Origin: Psychrilyobacter sp. | GTDB lineage: Bacteria; Fusobacteriota; Fusobacteriia; Fusobacteriales; Fusobacteriaceae | Assembly: GCA_030621995.1 (NCBI GenBank) | Contig: JAUXGP010000135.1 | Span: forward strand, 1 to 5,358 | Direction: 5' to 3' | Length of the DNA stretch: 5,358 nucleotides | Part shown: piece after piece, positions 1-5,358 of the stretch | How the letters are laid out: each line of letters starts with the position of its first letter | Numbering within the stretch: the first letter of the stretch is position 1 | Translations under genes and position numbers: made by a program | The notes under the pieces: model-generated | What the model was told of the DNA's origin: nothing | The model's database searches: none | Seen by the model: only the letters and a program-made list of their open reading frames with translations

Positions 1-92
1 CCCTCTCTCTTTACTTCTCCATCTTTAATCCTGCCTGAGGTACATCCCCCTAAAACCATAAAACACACAGCCATCAAAATTAATTTTTTCAT
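1..92 (-). CDS. Lipoprotein of unknown function, N-terminus only (runs off the left edge)
   Basis: The start is the ATG at 92-90, preceded by a strong ribosome site at 97-104. Thirty complete codons are visible before the window ends. They show a classic bacterial lipoprotein signal: Met-Lys-Lys, a hydrophobic stretch (residues 4-14), then the lipobox Leu-Gly-Gly-Cys at residues 14-17. Cys17 would be lipidated and become the mature N-terminus. The residues after it are Thr and Ser, not Asp, so if the cell is diderm nothing here argues for inner-membrane retention. The mature part begins with a short charged stretch (GRIKDGEVKRE), too little to assign a family. It starts 10 nt after the nucleoside kinase stop, so it is probably co-transcribed and perhaps translationally coupled. 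The lipoprotein call is firm; the function is unknown. Confidence 0.85.
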   Translation of the reverse strand, partial: MKKLILMAVCFMVLGGCTSGRIKDGEVKRE

Positions 93-96
93 AGAA

Positions 97-104
97 TCCC
101 TCCT
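97..104 (-). promoter_or_regulatory. Ribosome binding site of the lipoprotein gene, overlapping the upstream stop
   Basis: The minus strand reads AGGAGGGA here, 4 nt from the ATG at 92. Its first bases lie inside the TAG stop (105-103) of the nucleoside kinase gene, so terminating ribosomes reach the next start directly. This overlap supports a shared transcript and fixes the lipoprotein start. Confidence 0.8.
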
Positions 105-1563
105 AATATTTATAAAAATAACTGCCACCTATAAATTCCTTTAATATGGAATTATCTGGAACCAGCTCCTTATCTATCTCCCTGAAGTAGCTCAAAAATT
201 TTATAAGTCTTATGGCTTCCTCATAGTGCTGGCAGGATGAATCTATCTCCTTTAATTCCTTTGTTGCATATTTTTTCAATACTCCCAATTCATATATTAA
301 GTTGGAGTTAAAGATAGCATCAGCTTCCTCCTGGTATGGAAAGATATTTTTCGCCTCCCCTTTTCGTATAGAATCCCACATATCCAGAGTCCCGTTGGCC
401 GAGGTTCCACGGGACAGTGAATCCCTCACAATCCTCCTTAACTTCCTGACTTCACTGGTAGGAATACGATTATGGTCATCTATATTTAATGCAGTTAAAC
501 AGCTGATATAGATTTTAAATTTGTGTTTTTTCTCAATATGACTGGTTAATTTTTCATTTAAGCCGTGAATACCCTCAATTAGGAGGAGTCCGTTTTTAGA
601 AAGTTTAGTCAGGACACCCCTGGTCTCCCTTTGTCCGGTATGAAAATTATATATGGGAATTTCTACTTCCTTCCCTGCTGTTAATTTAACCAGATGTTCA
701 TTCAATAAGTTTAAATCCAAGCCGTCTATAGACTCAAAATCTTTTTCTCCGTTTTCATCTAAGGGTATATATTTTCTACCTCTATAATAATTATCCAAAG
801 ATACTACCACTGGTTTTACTCCATTTGCCCTTAACTGGATGGCCAGCCTTTTGGTAAATGTAGTTTTTCCTGAGGATGAAGGTCCTGCTACTGTAACTAA
901 TTTAATATCCTTACAGGTGGTTATCTCATCTGCTATATAAGCTAATTTTTTTCCATGTAATGCCTCGTTGACTCTGATTAATTCCCCGATATCATCCTCC
1001 AGGCTGATTCTATTTAATGCTCCTACGTCCGGAATATCTAAAATTTCACCCCATCTCTCACTCTCACAAAATATCTTTGCTAACTTAGGGTGATCTACAG
1101 TTTTAGGAAGGGTATACACCCCCTCCTTCATAGGAGCTTTTAAAATTATTCCATTATTATCCTCATATTTGAGAATATCAAATAAGTTTATATATCCGGT
1201 ACTGGGAAACAATCCATTGTGGAAAAAGTCGTAAAACCCATCTATCTCATATAAACTGATGTCGTGATCAGGTGAATATTCCACCAGCCTGGCTATATCT
1301 TCTCTGTTATCAAAACATGATTTTTTAATAAATTTACAGCTCTTCATATCCTGTCTCTTTACAGGAAGATCCGAATGGATTATCTCACTCATCCTTTCTT
1401 TGATCAACTGGACATTCTCCTCTGTGACACTGGTTTCCCCTAGGATTTCTCCTAAAACTCCATTGTTTAGCGAGTGAAGTATCTTCACTTTTGAATTTGG
1501 AAACAGGTCATTTGTAGCTTTAATAAATATAAATTTTAATGTCGAAAAATATTTCAGGTTCAT
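103..1563 (-). CDS. Uridine-kinase-like nucleoside kinase with N-terminal ThrRS-type domain, lacking TGS
   Basis: The 486-aa product is a P-loop nucleoside kinase of the phosphoribulokinase/uridine kinase family, expected to phosphorylate a nucleoside such as uridine in the cytoplasm using ATP or GTP. The kinase half (about 220-486) has Walker A GPSSSGKT (227-234), SLDNYY with the probable catalytic Asp257, IEGIHGLN (329-336), and the Arg-rich lid RRIVRD (376-381). The family tail EFIGGS (476-481) shows that the 3' end is complete. The N-terminal half (about 10-190) resembles the second additional domain of threonyl-tRNA synthetases, including HSLNNGVLGEI (30-40), but the second His of the HxxxH metal motif is absent. 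From memory, family members are usually about 550 aa with a TGS domain first; this protein starts just after where TGS would end. The ATG at 1563 has a GGAGGAGGGA ribosome site 3 nt away. It lies 21 nt after the lipid kinase gene. The exact substrate is uncertain. Confidence 0.9.
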   Translation of the reverse strand: MNLKYFSTLKFIFIKATNDLFPNSKVKILHSLNNGVLGEILGETSVTEENVQLIKERMSEIIHSDLPVKRQDMKSCKFIKKSCFDNREDIARLVEYSPDHDISLYEIDGFYDFFHNGLFPSTGYINLFDILKYEDNNGIILKAPMKEGVYTLPKTVDHPKLAKIFCESERWGEILDIPDVGALNRISLEDDIGELIRVNEALHGKKLAYIADEITTCKDIKLVTVAGPSSSGKTTFTKRLAIQLRANGVKPVVVSLDNYYRGRKYIPLDENGEKDFESIDGLDLNLLNEHLVKLTAGKEVEIPIYNFHTGQRETRGVLTKLSKNGLLLIEGIHGLNEKLTSHIEKKHKFKIYISCLTALNIDDHNRIPTSEVRKLRRIVRDSLSRGTSANGTLDMWDSIRKGEAKNIFPYQEEADAIFNSNLIYELGVLKKYATKELKEIDSSCQHYEEAIRLIKFLSYFREIDKELVPDNSILKEFIGGSYFYKY

Positions 1564-1584
1564 AGTTCCCTCCTCCAGTATAAA

Positions 1585-2538
1585 TTACTTTGTTTTTTTA
1601 GGTAAGCTCGATCTTAGATTTTCTAAAAATTTATCTATCTGCTTAGGTTCGGCCTTCCTATATCCCAGGATATTCAAACTATGTTCTTTGCAGGTTATAT
1701 GCAGCGGGAACTCTGGTCCTTTTTCTCCATCTATATCGGTACGGAGTTCTTCAGCACAATCTATCCTGACATTGTTCGTTCTAAAGTAAGCTATTCCGTC
1801 GTCACTGTCTTCCAGATGATTTCTAATTAAAAAATTTAAAAATGATTTAGTTGTATTCACCAGATCTGCTTTTACTATTATTACATCCAGCATCCCGTCA
1901 TCTAACTCCGCTTTATATGCAATGTTAATATTTCCAGCTGTTTTCCCGTTGAAAATAAATACTAAAAAAGCATCTCCTACATAGAAATATTCCTCCCCCT
2001 CTACAAAGATCTTCAATTTTTTAAATTTTGGAAGTTCCTTGATTCCATTGATGTAGTAAGCCAGTTTCCCCATGGTATTTTTAAGGTTTGTAGGAGTGTT
2101 TTGAGATACTTCTGTAAACAGTCCAAAACTCAATACATTTATAAAAAACTTTCCATTGACATACCCCAGATCAATTTTTTTTGATTTAGAGGCTATTATC
2201 TGTTCACACGCTTCCCTTATGGTATTCGGTATACCTATACATTTAGCAAAATCATTGGCTGTTCCTGTTGGTAAGATACCAACCGGCAGATCAATTTCCT
2301 TTTTTTTCATCATATTGATACTGTCACTGACAGATCCATCTCCGCCAGCCAGGAGAAGGTGGTCCCACCCTCCATCATTTAAATCTGTGAAAGCATCCTC
2401 TAAAGAAGCTTCATAGGAGATTCTAAATGGTATTAATTGATATCCATGTTTTTGATATACCCCTATTATTGTATCTATCTCATTTATTATTTTACTATTC
2501 CCCGAAAATGGGTTATAGATTAATTTTACTTTTTTCAC
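1585..2538 (-). CDS. Diacylglycerol/lipid kinase, YegS/DgkB family
   Basis: The 317-aa product belongs to the DAGK-catalytic-domain lipid kinases (YegS, DgkB, BmrU), which phosphorylate diacylglycerol or a related lipid at the inner face of the membrane using ATP. They usually return diacylglycerol to phospholipid synthesis. Visible motifs, numbered from the GTG start, are the N-terminal strand KLIYNPFSG (5-13), the nucleotide-binding GGDGS (65-69), GILPTGTANDFA (87-98), DDGMLDV (213-219) and TDIDGE (267-272). These are the conserved blocks of the family in order, and the length matches its usual 290-320 aa. There are no membrane segments in this version. The GTG at 2538 was chosen because it has a good ribosome site and gives the normal family N-terminus. 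The same frame stays open upstream to another GTG at 2688, but that extension would translate the terminator of the previous gene. It is probably the first gene of a unit with the nucleoside kinase and the lipoprotein. The lipid substrate is not determined by the sequence. Confidence 0.92.
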   Translation of the reverse strand: MKKVKLIYNPFSGNSKIINEIDTIIGVYQKHGYQLIPFRISYEASLEDAFTDLNDGGWDHLLLAGGDGSVSDSINMMKKKEIDLPVGILPTGTANDFAKCIGIPNTIREACEQIIASKSKKIDLGYVNGKFFINVLSFGLFTEVSQNTPTNLKNTMGKLAYYINGIKELPKFKKLKIFVEGEEYFYVGDAFLVFIFNGKTAGNINIAYKAELDDGMLDVIIVKADLVNTTKSFLNFLIRNHLEDSDDGIAYFRTNNVRIDCAEELRTDIDGEKGPEFPLHITCKEHSLNILGYRKAEPKQIDKFLENLRSSLPKKTK

Positions 2539-2541
2539 CTT

Positions 2542-2550
2542 ATCACCTCT
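2542..2550 (-). promoter_or_regulatory. Ribosome binding site that fixes the GTG start of the lipid kinase
   Basis: The minus strand reads AGAGGTGAT, a near-full match to the complement of the 16S rRNA 3' end. It is followed by AAG and then the GTG start at 2538, with 7 nt between GAGG and the start codon. No ATG occurs between the alternative upstream GTG (2688) and this point in the frame, so this site decides the start. Confidence 0.8.
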
Positions 2551-2587
2551 ATGCTTAATGTTTGCAAGCTTTCTTTCCTGTGATTCT

Positions 2588-2616
2588 ATTATACTACAAA
2601 AGATGAAAAATAATAA
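2588..2616 (-). promoter_or_regulatory. Candidate promoter of the lipid kinase-nucleoside kinase-lipoprotein unit
   Basis: On the minus strand a perfect TATAAT occupies 2593-2588. A 17-nt spacer upstream ends at TTATTA (2616-2611), which matches only 3 of 6 bases of TTGACA. Transcription would begin near 2580 and give a leader of about 40 nt before the GTG start. The site lies between the terminator of the previous gene and the lipid kinase, where a promoter is needed. The -10 box is convincing, but the -35 is weak and the DNA is AT-rich. Confidence 0.5.
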
Positions 2617-2663
2617 TAAAAAGAAGCTAACTCTCAGACCATCCCATTTTAAACAGATATAAC

Positions 2664-2686
2664 AAAAAAGCTGCTCTATGAGCAGC
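2664..2686 (-). terminator. Rho-independent terminator of the FAD oxidoreductase gene
   Basis: Read on the minus strand, GCTGCTC and GAGCAGC (2686-2680 and 2676-2670) form a perfect 7-bp stem with a 3-nt ATA loop, followed directly by six T's (2669-2664). It lies 8 nt beyond the oxidoreductase stop. The other strand has no T-run after the stem, so it acts only on minus-strand transcription. It separates the oxidoreductase from the lipid kinase unit. Confidence 0.9.
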
Positions 2687-2694
2687 ACAATAAA

Positions 2695-3861
2695 TTATTC
2701 ATATAACCCGTAGAGAACCTCTGGACTCTCTCCTGTTCTTATAAAATGGCCGGCCATCATGGAAGTTTTTATATCACCAATAAGAATAGCTCCCACTATC
2801 TTATTATTTTTTACGAAAAATTTTCTGTATATACCATCTTTATTATACCTGTAGATAACTGCACCTTTCTCCTCTATATTTCCTCCCGAGAATAGAGATA
2901 TACCTGTAACCTTAAGACGTACCTCGGGCAGAGTGGGATTATATTTTTGAATTTTAATACCAGTCATATTCCCCCCTGCCACTTCCCCCTGTTCCTTAGA
3001 AGGTGTCCAAAGCCCGTAGAGAGTTCCTCTGAACTCGGCTGCATCTCCAGCAGCAAAGATTCCCTTTATATTAGTTTCCATATGTTCATCTACAATAATT
3101 CCTCTATTGACGGCAACACCAGCACTTTCACATAACTCCAATCGTGGAATAACCCCTGCTGAAAGAACTATACTTTCTGCATTAAAGACAGTCCCATCTT
3201 CAAACTCTATTCCCTTTACACTATTATCTCCTATGATTCTTTTAATAGTTTTCCCCAGTATGAATTTGATCTTCTTCTCTTCCAATATCCTCTGCAGTAT
3301 TACAGATCCTTCGCTGTCTAATTGTCTATGGAGCAGTCTGTCGGCAGACTCTACCACAGTTACATCTTTTCCTAGCTTTATCAGAGAATTGGCAGCTTCT
3401 ATCCCTAACACTCCGCCTCCTAATACCACAACATGGTCACAGACCTCTATATGCTGTGTTATTTCATCTGAATCACCGGCTCCCCGAAACTTAAGGATTC
3501 CTTCCTTATCTATTCCCTCTATATCCGGGTAACGAGGTCTGGCTCCTGTGGCCAGAAGAAGTCTGTCATACTCCATAAGACTCCCATCTGAAAACTCTAC
3601 TTTTCTATTTTCACTATCTATCCTAACAACTTCCTTATTTAAAGTTATTTCTATTTCCTTGTCATCATAGAAAGCTTCTCCATAAGCTATTAGTTTTTCT
3701 ATAGGAGTTTTTTTTGCAAGATATTCAATAAGCCTGATCCTGTAATAAAATGGCATAGGTGACTTGGTTACAACAGATATTTCACCTGTTTCATCATGTT
3801 TCCTTACAGAAAGTGCAGCAGAAATCCCTGCAATTCCATTTCCCAATATAAGATATTTCAT
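2695..3861 (-). CDS. FAD-dependent NAD(P)H oxidoreductase, NADH:rubredoxin reductase/NirB N-terminal type
   Basis: The 388-aa cytoplasmic flavoprotein has the two-dinucleotide-fold layout of pyridine nucleotide-disulfide oxidoreductases. The first Rossmann motif for FAD is GNGIAG (7-12), followed by LLLATGARP (101-109). The NAD(P)H-binding motif is LGGGVLGIEAA (147-157), and the second FAD contact is AGDAAEF (271-277). Glu171 at the end of the second strand of the NAD domain favours NADH over NADPH. There is no CxxC redox pair (Cys only at 141 and 244), so it is not a thioredoxin- or lipoamide-reductase type. Length and C-terminal layout (LKVTGISLFSGG, about 316-327) resemble clostridial NADH:rubredoxin oxidoreductase and the N-terminal part of NirB. 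In anaerobes such enzymes pass electrons from NADH to rubredoxin for oxygen and peroxide reduction, but no partner is encoded here. The ATG at 3861 has AGGAG 6 nt upstream. Terminators flank the gene, so it is probably transcribed alone. The fold is certain; the electron acceptor is inferred. Confidence 0.88.
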   Translation of the reverse strand: MKYLILGNGIAGISAALSVRKHDETGEISVVTKSPMPFYYRIRLIEYLAKKTPIEKLIAYGEAFYDDKEIEITLNKEVVRIDSENRKVEFSDGSLMEYDRLLLATGARPRYPDIEGIDKEGILKFRGAGDSDEITQHIEVCDHVVVLGGGVLGIEAANSLIKLGKDVTVVESADRLLHRQLDSEGSVILQRILEEKKIKFILGKTIKRIIGDNSVKGIEFEDGTVFNAESIVLSAGVIPRLELCESAGVAVNRGIIVDEHMETNIKGIFAAGDAAEFRGTLYGLWTPSKEQGEVAGGNMTGIKIQKYNPTLPEVRLKVTGISLFSGGNIEEKGAVIYRYNKDGIYRKFFVKNNKIVGAILIGDIKTSMMAGHFIRTGESPEVLYGLYE

Positions 3862-3895
3862 AAGTTTCTCCTTTTTTTAAATTCAAATTTATTTA

Positions 3896-3901
3896 ATTAT
3901 A
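3896..3901 (-). promoter_or_regulatory. Candidate -10 box for the oxidoreductase gene
   Basis: The minus strand reads TATAAT about 35 nt upstream of the ATG, giving a short leader of roughly 28 nt that includes the AGGAG ribosome site at 3872-3868. No recognisable -35 stands 16-18 nt upstream; that region is a run of T's. A promoter is needed here because a strong terminator lies just upstream, but the surrounding DNA is nearly all A and T. Confidence 0.35.
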
Positions 3902-3939
3902 AAATACAAGTTTTATAAAAAAATTCCTTCTATTTATTC

Positions 3940-3957
3940 TTTTATTAACGAATAAAA
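3940..3957. repeat. Small A/T palindrome upstream of the oxidoreductase promoter region
   Basis: TTTTATT and AATAAAA form a perfect 7-bp inverted repeat around a 4-nt AACG centre. It lies between the dfrA terminator and the candidate -10 box of the oxidoreductase, about 80 nt upstream of its start codon. The 7-4-7 layout is what a dimeric repressor or activator would bind, but the arms are only A and T, so chance is a real alternative. I cannot assign it to a regulator family. Confidence 0.3.
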
Positions 3958-3958
3958 T

Positions 3959-3991
3959 AAAAAAAGATCTAGAGCTGAAAGCTCTAGATCT
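3959..3991 (-). terminator. Strong rho-independent terminator of the thyA-dfrA unit
   Basis: On the minus strand AGATCTAGAGCT (3991-3980) pairs perfectly with AGCTCTAGATCT (3976-3965) around a 3-nt TTC loop, giving a 12-bp stem. T's follow directly at 3964-3959, then an A/T stretch. It stands about 65 nt beyond the dfrA stop. The plus-strand side of the stem has no T-run, so it is directional. It isolates thyA-dfrA from the oxidoreductase gene. Confidence 0.93.
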
Positions 3992-4000
3992 CATGGATTA

Positions 4001-4075
4001 TTATTTAACTCCTATTCTTGGATTGACATTTTCAAAATTAATAGTTGATTTCAATCTATCTTTTGAAATATCTGA
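4001..4075 (-). other. Short open frame between dfrA and its terminator, possible 3' gene remnant
   Basis: This frame, shifted by one base from dfrA, is open for 24 codons. It begins inside the dfrA 3' end and stops with TAA at 4003-4001, just before the terminator hairpin. The part beyond dfrA reads LKSTINFENVNPRIGVK, a varied composition that looks more like protein than AT-rich spacer. There is no ATG and no ribosome site before the in-frame TTG at 4054, so it is unlikely to be a complete gene. It could be the tail of a gene removed by rearrangement, or chance. I recognise no family. Confidence 0.2.
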
Positions 4076-4631
4076 CTATCTTATAATCTACTAGATTATT
4101 ATCATCCAGCCTGTCTTTTCCCTGACCGATTTTAATAACTTCAAAATCACACTTCTCCCTTAATTCGCTGTGAGCTTCTAATTTAACAGGATTTTCTATA
4201 TGAGGAATTCTTTCTACCTCGGTAGCATAGATATTAGATAATAGATCAAACAGATTTTTATCCTCCAAGAAATGAGAATAAAGCATAGCTCCTCCGATGA
4301 TAGAGATCTTATTTACCCTGCTTTCCTCTCTAATATATTCCTCTAATTCATCTAAATTTATAAATGTCAAATTTTCAATATATTTTTCCCCTAAAATTTC
4401 CACAGCATCTTTTGTTGTTTTTATCTTATTTGAAACTATCACATGTTTTCTTTTGGGTAACCCGCCAGTAGGTAAAGATTCAAAAGTTTTTCTTCCCATT
4501 ATCATAGTACTGCCGATGGTCATCTCTTTAAAAAACTGGAGATCTTCTCTGATATTAAATACCAGATCATTTGTGTCTCTATTTCCCACTATATTTTCCT
4601 TGTAGGAGATAGAATAGATCATATTAACCAT
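4056..4631 (-). CDS. dfrA: Dihydrofolate reductase
   Basis: The 191-aa enzyme reduces 7,8-dihydrofolate to tetrahydrofolate with NADPH in the cytoplasm and is the target of trimethoprim. Family blocks are visible in order: the N-terminal strand IYSISY (5-10); the substrate loop NDLVFNIREDLQFFK (21-35) with the probable catalytic Asp30; the cofactor motif MGRKTFESLP (45-54); and the glycine pair IIGGAMLY (111-118). At the usual MPW position of E. coli FolA (Trp22) it has LVF, so Trp is replaced by Phe. From memory, an NDL(L/V)F version is common in clostridial and phage-type DHFRs. Its length is slightly above the usual 160-170 aa, with inserted material around 122-131 and a charged stretch near 155-180. 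The ATG at 4631 has AGGAGG 6 nt upstream; a second ATG at residue 4 is less well placed. It follows thyA by 19 nt, and the pairing fits its role of recycling the dihydrofolate made by ThyA. Confidence 0.95.
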   Translation of the reverse strand: MVNMIYSISYKENIVGNRDTNDLVFNIREDLQFFKEMTIGSTMIMGRKTFESLPTGGLPKRKHVIVSNKIKTTKDAVEILGEKYIENLTFINLDELEEYIREESRVNKISIIGGAMLYSHFLEDKNLFDLLSNIYATEVERIPHIENPVKLEAHSELREKCDFEVIKIGQGKDRLDDNNLVDYKIVRYFKR

Positions 4632-4641
4632 AAATTTCCTC

Positions 4642-4659
4642 CTATATAGCCTATATAGC
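4642..4659. repeat. Perfect 9-bp tandem duplication at the thyA/dfrA junction
   Basis: CTATATAGC occurs twice in direct succession (4642-4650 and 4651-4659). One copy carries the end and TAG stop of thyA; the other lies in the spacer and touches the dfrA ribosome site (4643-4638). Each unit contains the self-complementary CTATATAG. The duplication sets the 19-nt distance between the two genes. Confidence 0.85.
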
Positions 4660-5358
4660 TATCTCAATCTTATTTGACTTGGACTTGGGTTCATACCCGA
4701 CTAATTCAAAGTCATCGATGGTAAAATCAAAGAAGTTTTCTACCTTATTTTTAATGATCAGCTTAGGTTGTTCGGAGACAGTCTCAAACTCCTCCCCAAT
4801 GGCAATCAGTTCCTTTACATAATCTATATGTCTGTCATAGATATGATGATTTACAGTCAGGTGGACAAATTCCCCCACCTCTAAATCTGATATATGAGCC
4901 AGCATATATACCAGAGTAGCATATTGTATCTCATTGTACCCTCCAGGCCCGGAAGCAGCCAAGAAATCTCCGGAACGCTGGTCCAATACTGCATTGAGTT
5001 TCCCGCCTATCACAGAAAAAGTAATGGTATGAGCACAGGGAACCAGTCCCATCTCCTTCATATCCTCATTGTTCCAGATAGTTACTACCATCCTTCTGTC
5101 ACCGGGTTTATTTTTCAACAGATAGATAACCCTCTCCACCTGGGTCATATTTCCTTCAGGAAAATCTATCTTTTTTCCCAGCTGATATCCATAGGCCTTT
5201 CCAATACTCCCATTTTCATCAGCCCAAGAATCCCATATCTTTAACGGAAGATCCTTGATGTTATTGGAGTTTTTTACCCATATCCATATCAATTCCTGGA
5301 TAGCACCCTTCCAATACTGCCTTCTTAAGGTAGTTATCGGCAACCCCTTAGACAGGTC
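4651..5358 (-). CDS. thyA: Thymidylate synthase, 5' end cut off by the window edge
   Basis: The enzyme methylates dUMP to dTMP using 5,10-methylenetetrahydrofolate and releases dihydrofolate, which the next gene's product recycles. The frame stays open to the right edge; 235 residues are visible, beginning DLSKGLPITTLRR. This corresponds to about residue 37 of E. coli ThyA, so roughly 35-45 N-terminal residues lie outside. A TTG at 5343 is not the real start, because the conserved sequence continues upstream of it. In fragment numbering the phosphate-binding arginines are GDRR (86-89), the nucleophile is Cys108 in VPCAH, the dUMP site is QRSGD (127-131), Asn142 lies in GGYNE, and His172 and Tyr174 lie in HHIYDRH. 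The C-terminus ends IEIAI, as expected for the closing tail, so no catalytic element in the visible part is missing. It resembles the Bacillus/clostridial ThyA type (EL-IWIW, DGSIG-AYGYQLGKK-like blocks). It is the first visible gene of the thyA-dfrA unit; its promoter is outside the window. Confidence 0.96.
   Translation of the reverse strand, partial: DLSKGLPITTLRRQYWKGAIQELIWIWVKNSNNIKDLPLKIWDSWADENGSIGKAYGYQLGKKIDFPEGNMTQVERVIYLLKNKPGDRRMVVTIWNNEDMKEMGLVPCAHTITFSVIGGKLNAVLDQRSGDFLAASGPGGYNEIQYATLVYMLAHISDLEVGEFVHLTVNHHIYDRHIDYVKELIAIGEEFETVSEQPKLIIKNKVENFFDFTIDDFELVGYEPKSKSNKIEIAI

Noticed and set aside
2156..2416. 86-aa plus-strand open frame opposite the lipid kinase
   Set aside because: It overlaps the conserved GGDGS and PTGTANDFA coding region on the other strand and has no independent support.
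2555..2663. Riboswitch or structured RNA in the leader before the lipid kinase
   Set aside because: The space between the terminator and the start is only about 125 nt, the likely leader is about 40 nt, and I see no conserved riboswitch core or second terminator.
3107..3532. 141-aa plus-strand open frame
   Set aside because: It lies wholly inside and antisense to the oxidoreductase gene, whose FAD and NAD motifs are intact. It is rich in Ser, Pro and Thr, as expected for a shadow frame, and shows no recognisable domain.
3879..3905. PerR/Fur-like or AAATT-CA-AATTT inverted repeat near the oxidoreductase start
   Set aside because: One half-site (TTATAAT) matches a PerR box but the other half does not, and it coincides with the -10 box. 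The short AAATT repeat is expected by chance in such AT-rich DNA.
4056..4631. Phe in place of the usual Trp in the DHFR substrate loop as evidence of an inactive or resistance enzyme
   Set aside because: The NDL(L/V)F form of this loop occurs, as far as I recall, in many clostridial and phage DHFRs, and the catalytic Asp and cofactor motifs are present. Sequence alone does not show resistance or loss of activity.
4894..5244. 116-aa plus-strand open frame opposite thyA
   Set aside because: It is antisense to the catalytic core of thymidylate synthase and has no domain or ribosome site of its own, so it is a shadow of a conserved gene.
5341..5343. TTG as the thyA start codon
   Set aside because: The frame continues to the window edge with conserved thymidylate synthase sequence (DLSKG) upstream of the TTG, so the gene is cut by the window and not short.

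Overview
This 5,358-base window comes from a low-GC anaerobic bacterium. Every gene I can support lies on the minus strand, so the window reads biologically from right to left. Gene content and style suggest a Fusobacteriota-like or clostridial genome: AT-rich DNA, strong AGGAGG-type ribosome sites, an NADH:rubredoxin-reductase-like flavoprotein, and a two-part nucleoside kinase of the kind found in Fusobacteria, Clostridia, Thermotogae and spirochaetes. Fusobacteriota is my preferred reading, but this is inference and no marker gene proves it.

Three transcription units can be drawn. (1) 5358 to about 3959: thyA (thymidylate synthase, its 5' end cut off by the window edge) followed after 19 nt by dfrA (dihydrofolate reductase). 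The unit closes with a strong 12-bp hairpin terminator. The two enzymes form the dTMP-synthesis and folate-recycling pair. About 55 nt between dfrA and the terminator hold a short open frame that ends just before the hairpin and may be a gene remnant. (2) 3861 to 2664: a single gene for an FAD- and NAD(P)H-dependent oxidoreductase of the NirB N-terminal/rubredoxin-reductase type, bounded by terminators on both sides. (3) From about 2580 leftwards past the window edge: a YegS/DgkB-type lipid kinase, then after 21 nt a uridine-kinase-like nucleoside kinase lacking the usual N-terminal TGS domain, then after 10 nt the beginning of a lipoprotein. This unit has a candidate promoter with a perfect TATAAT.

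The lipid kinase start needs correcting. The longest open frame begins inside the preceding transcription terminator, whereas a GTG at 2538 has a good ribosome site and gives the normal family N-terminus.

This is mostly ordinary housekeeping DNA. I found no CRISPR array, mobile element, tRNA or rRNA, and no convincing new multi-gene system. The points most worth a second look are the TGS-less nucleoside kinase, the possible gene remnant downstream of dfrA, a 9-bp tandem duplication at the thyA/dfrA junction, and a small palindrome upstream of the oxidoreductase.
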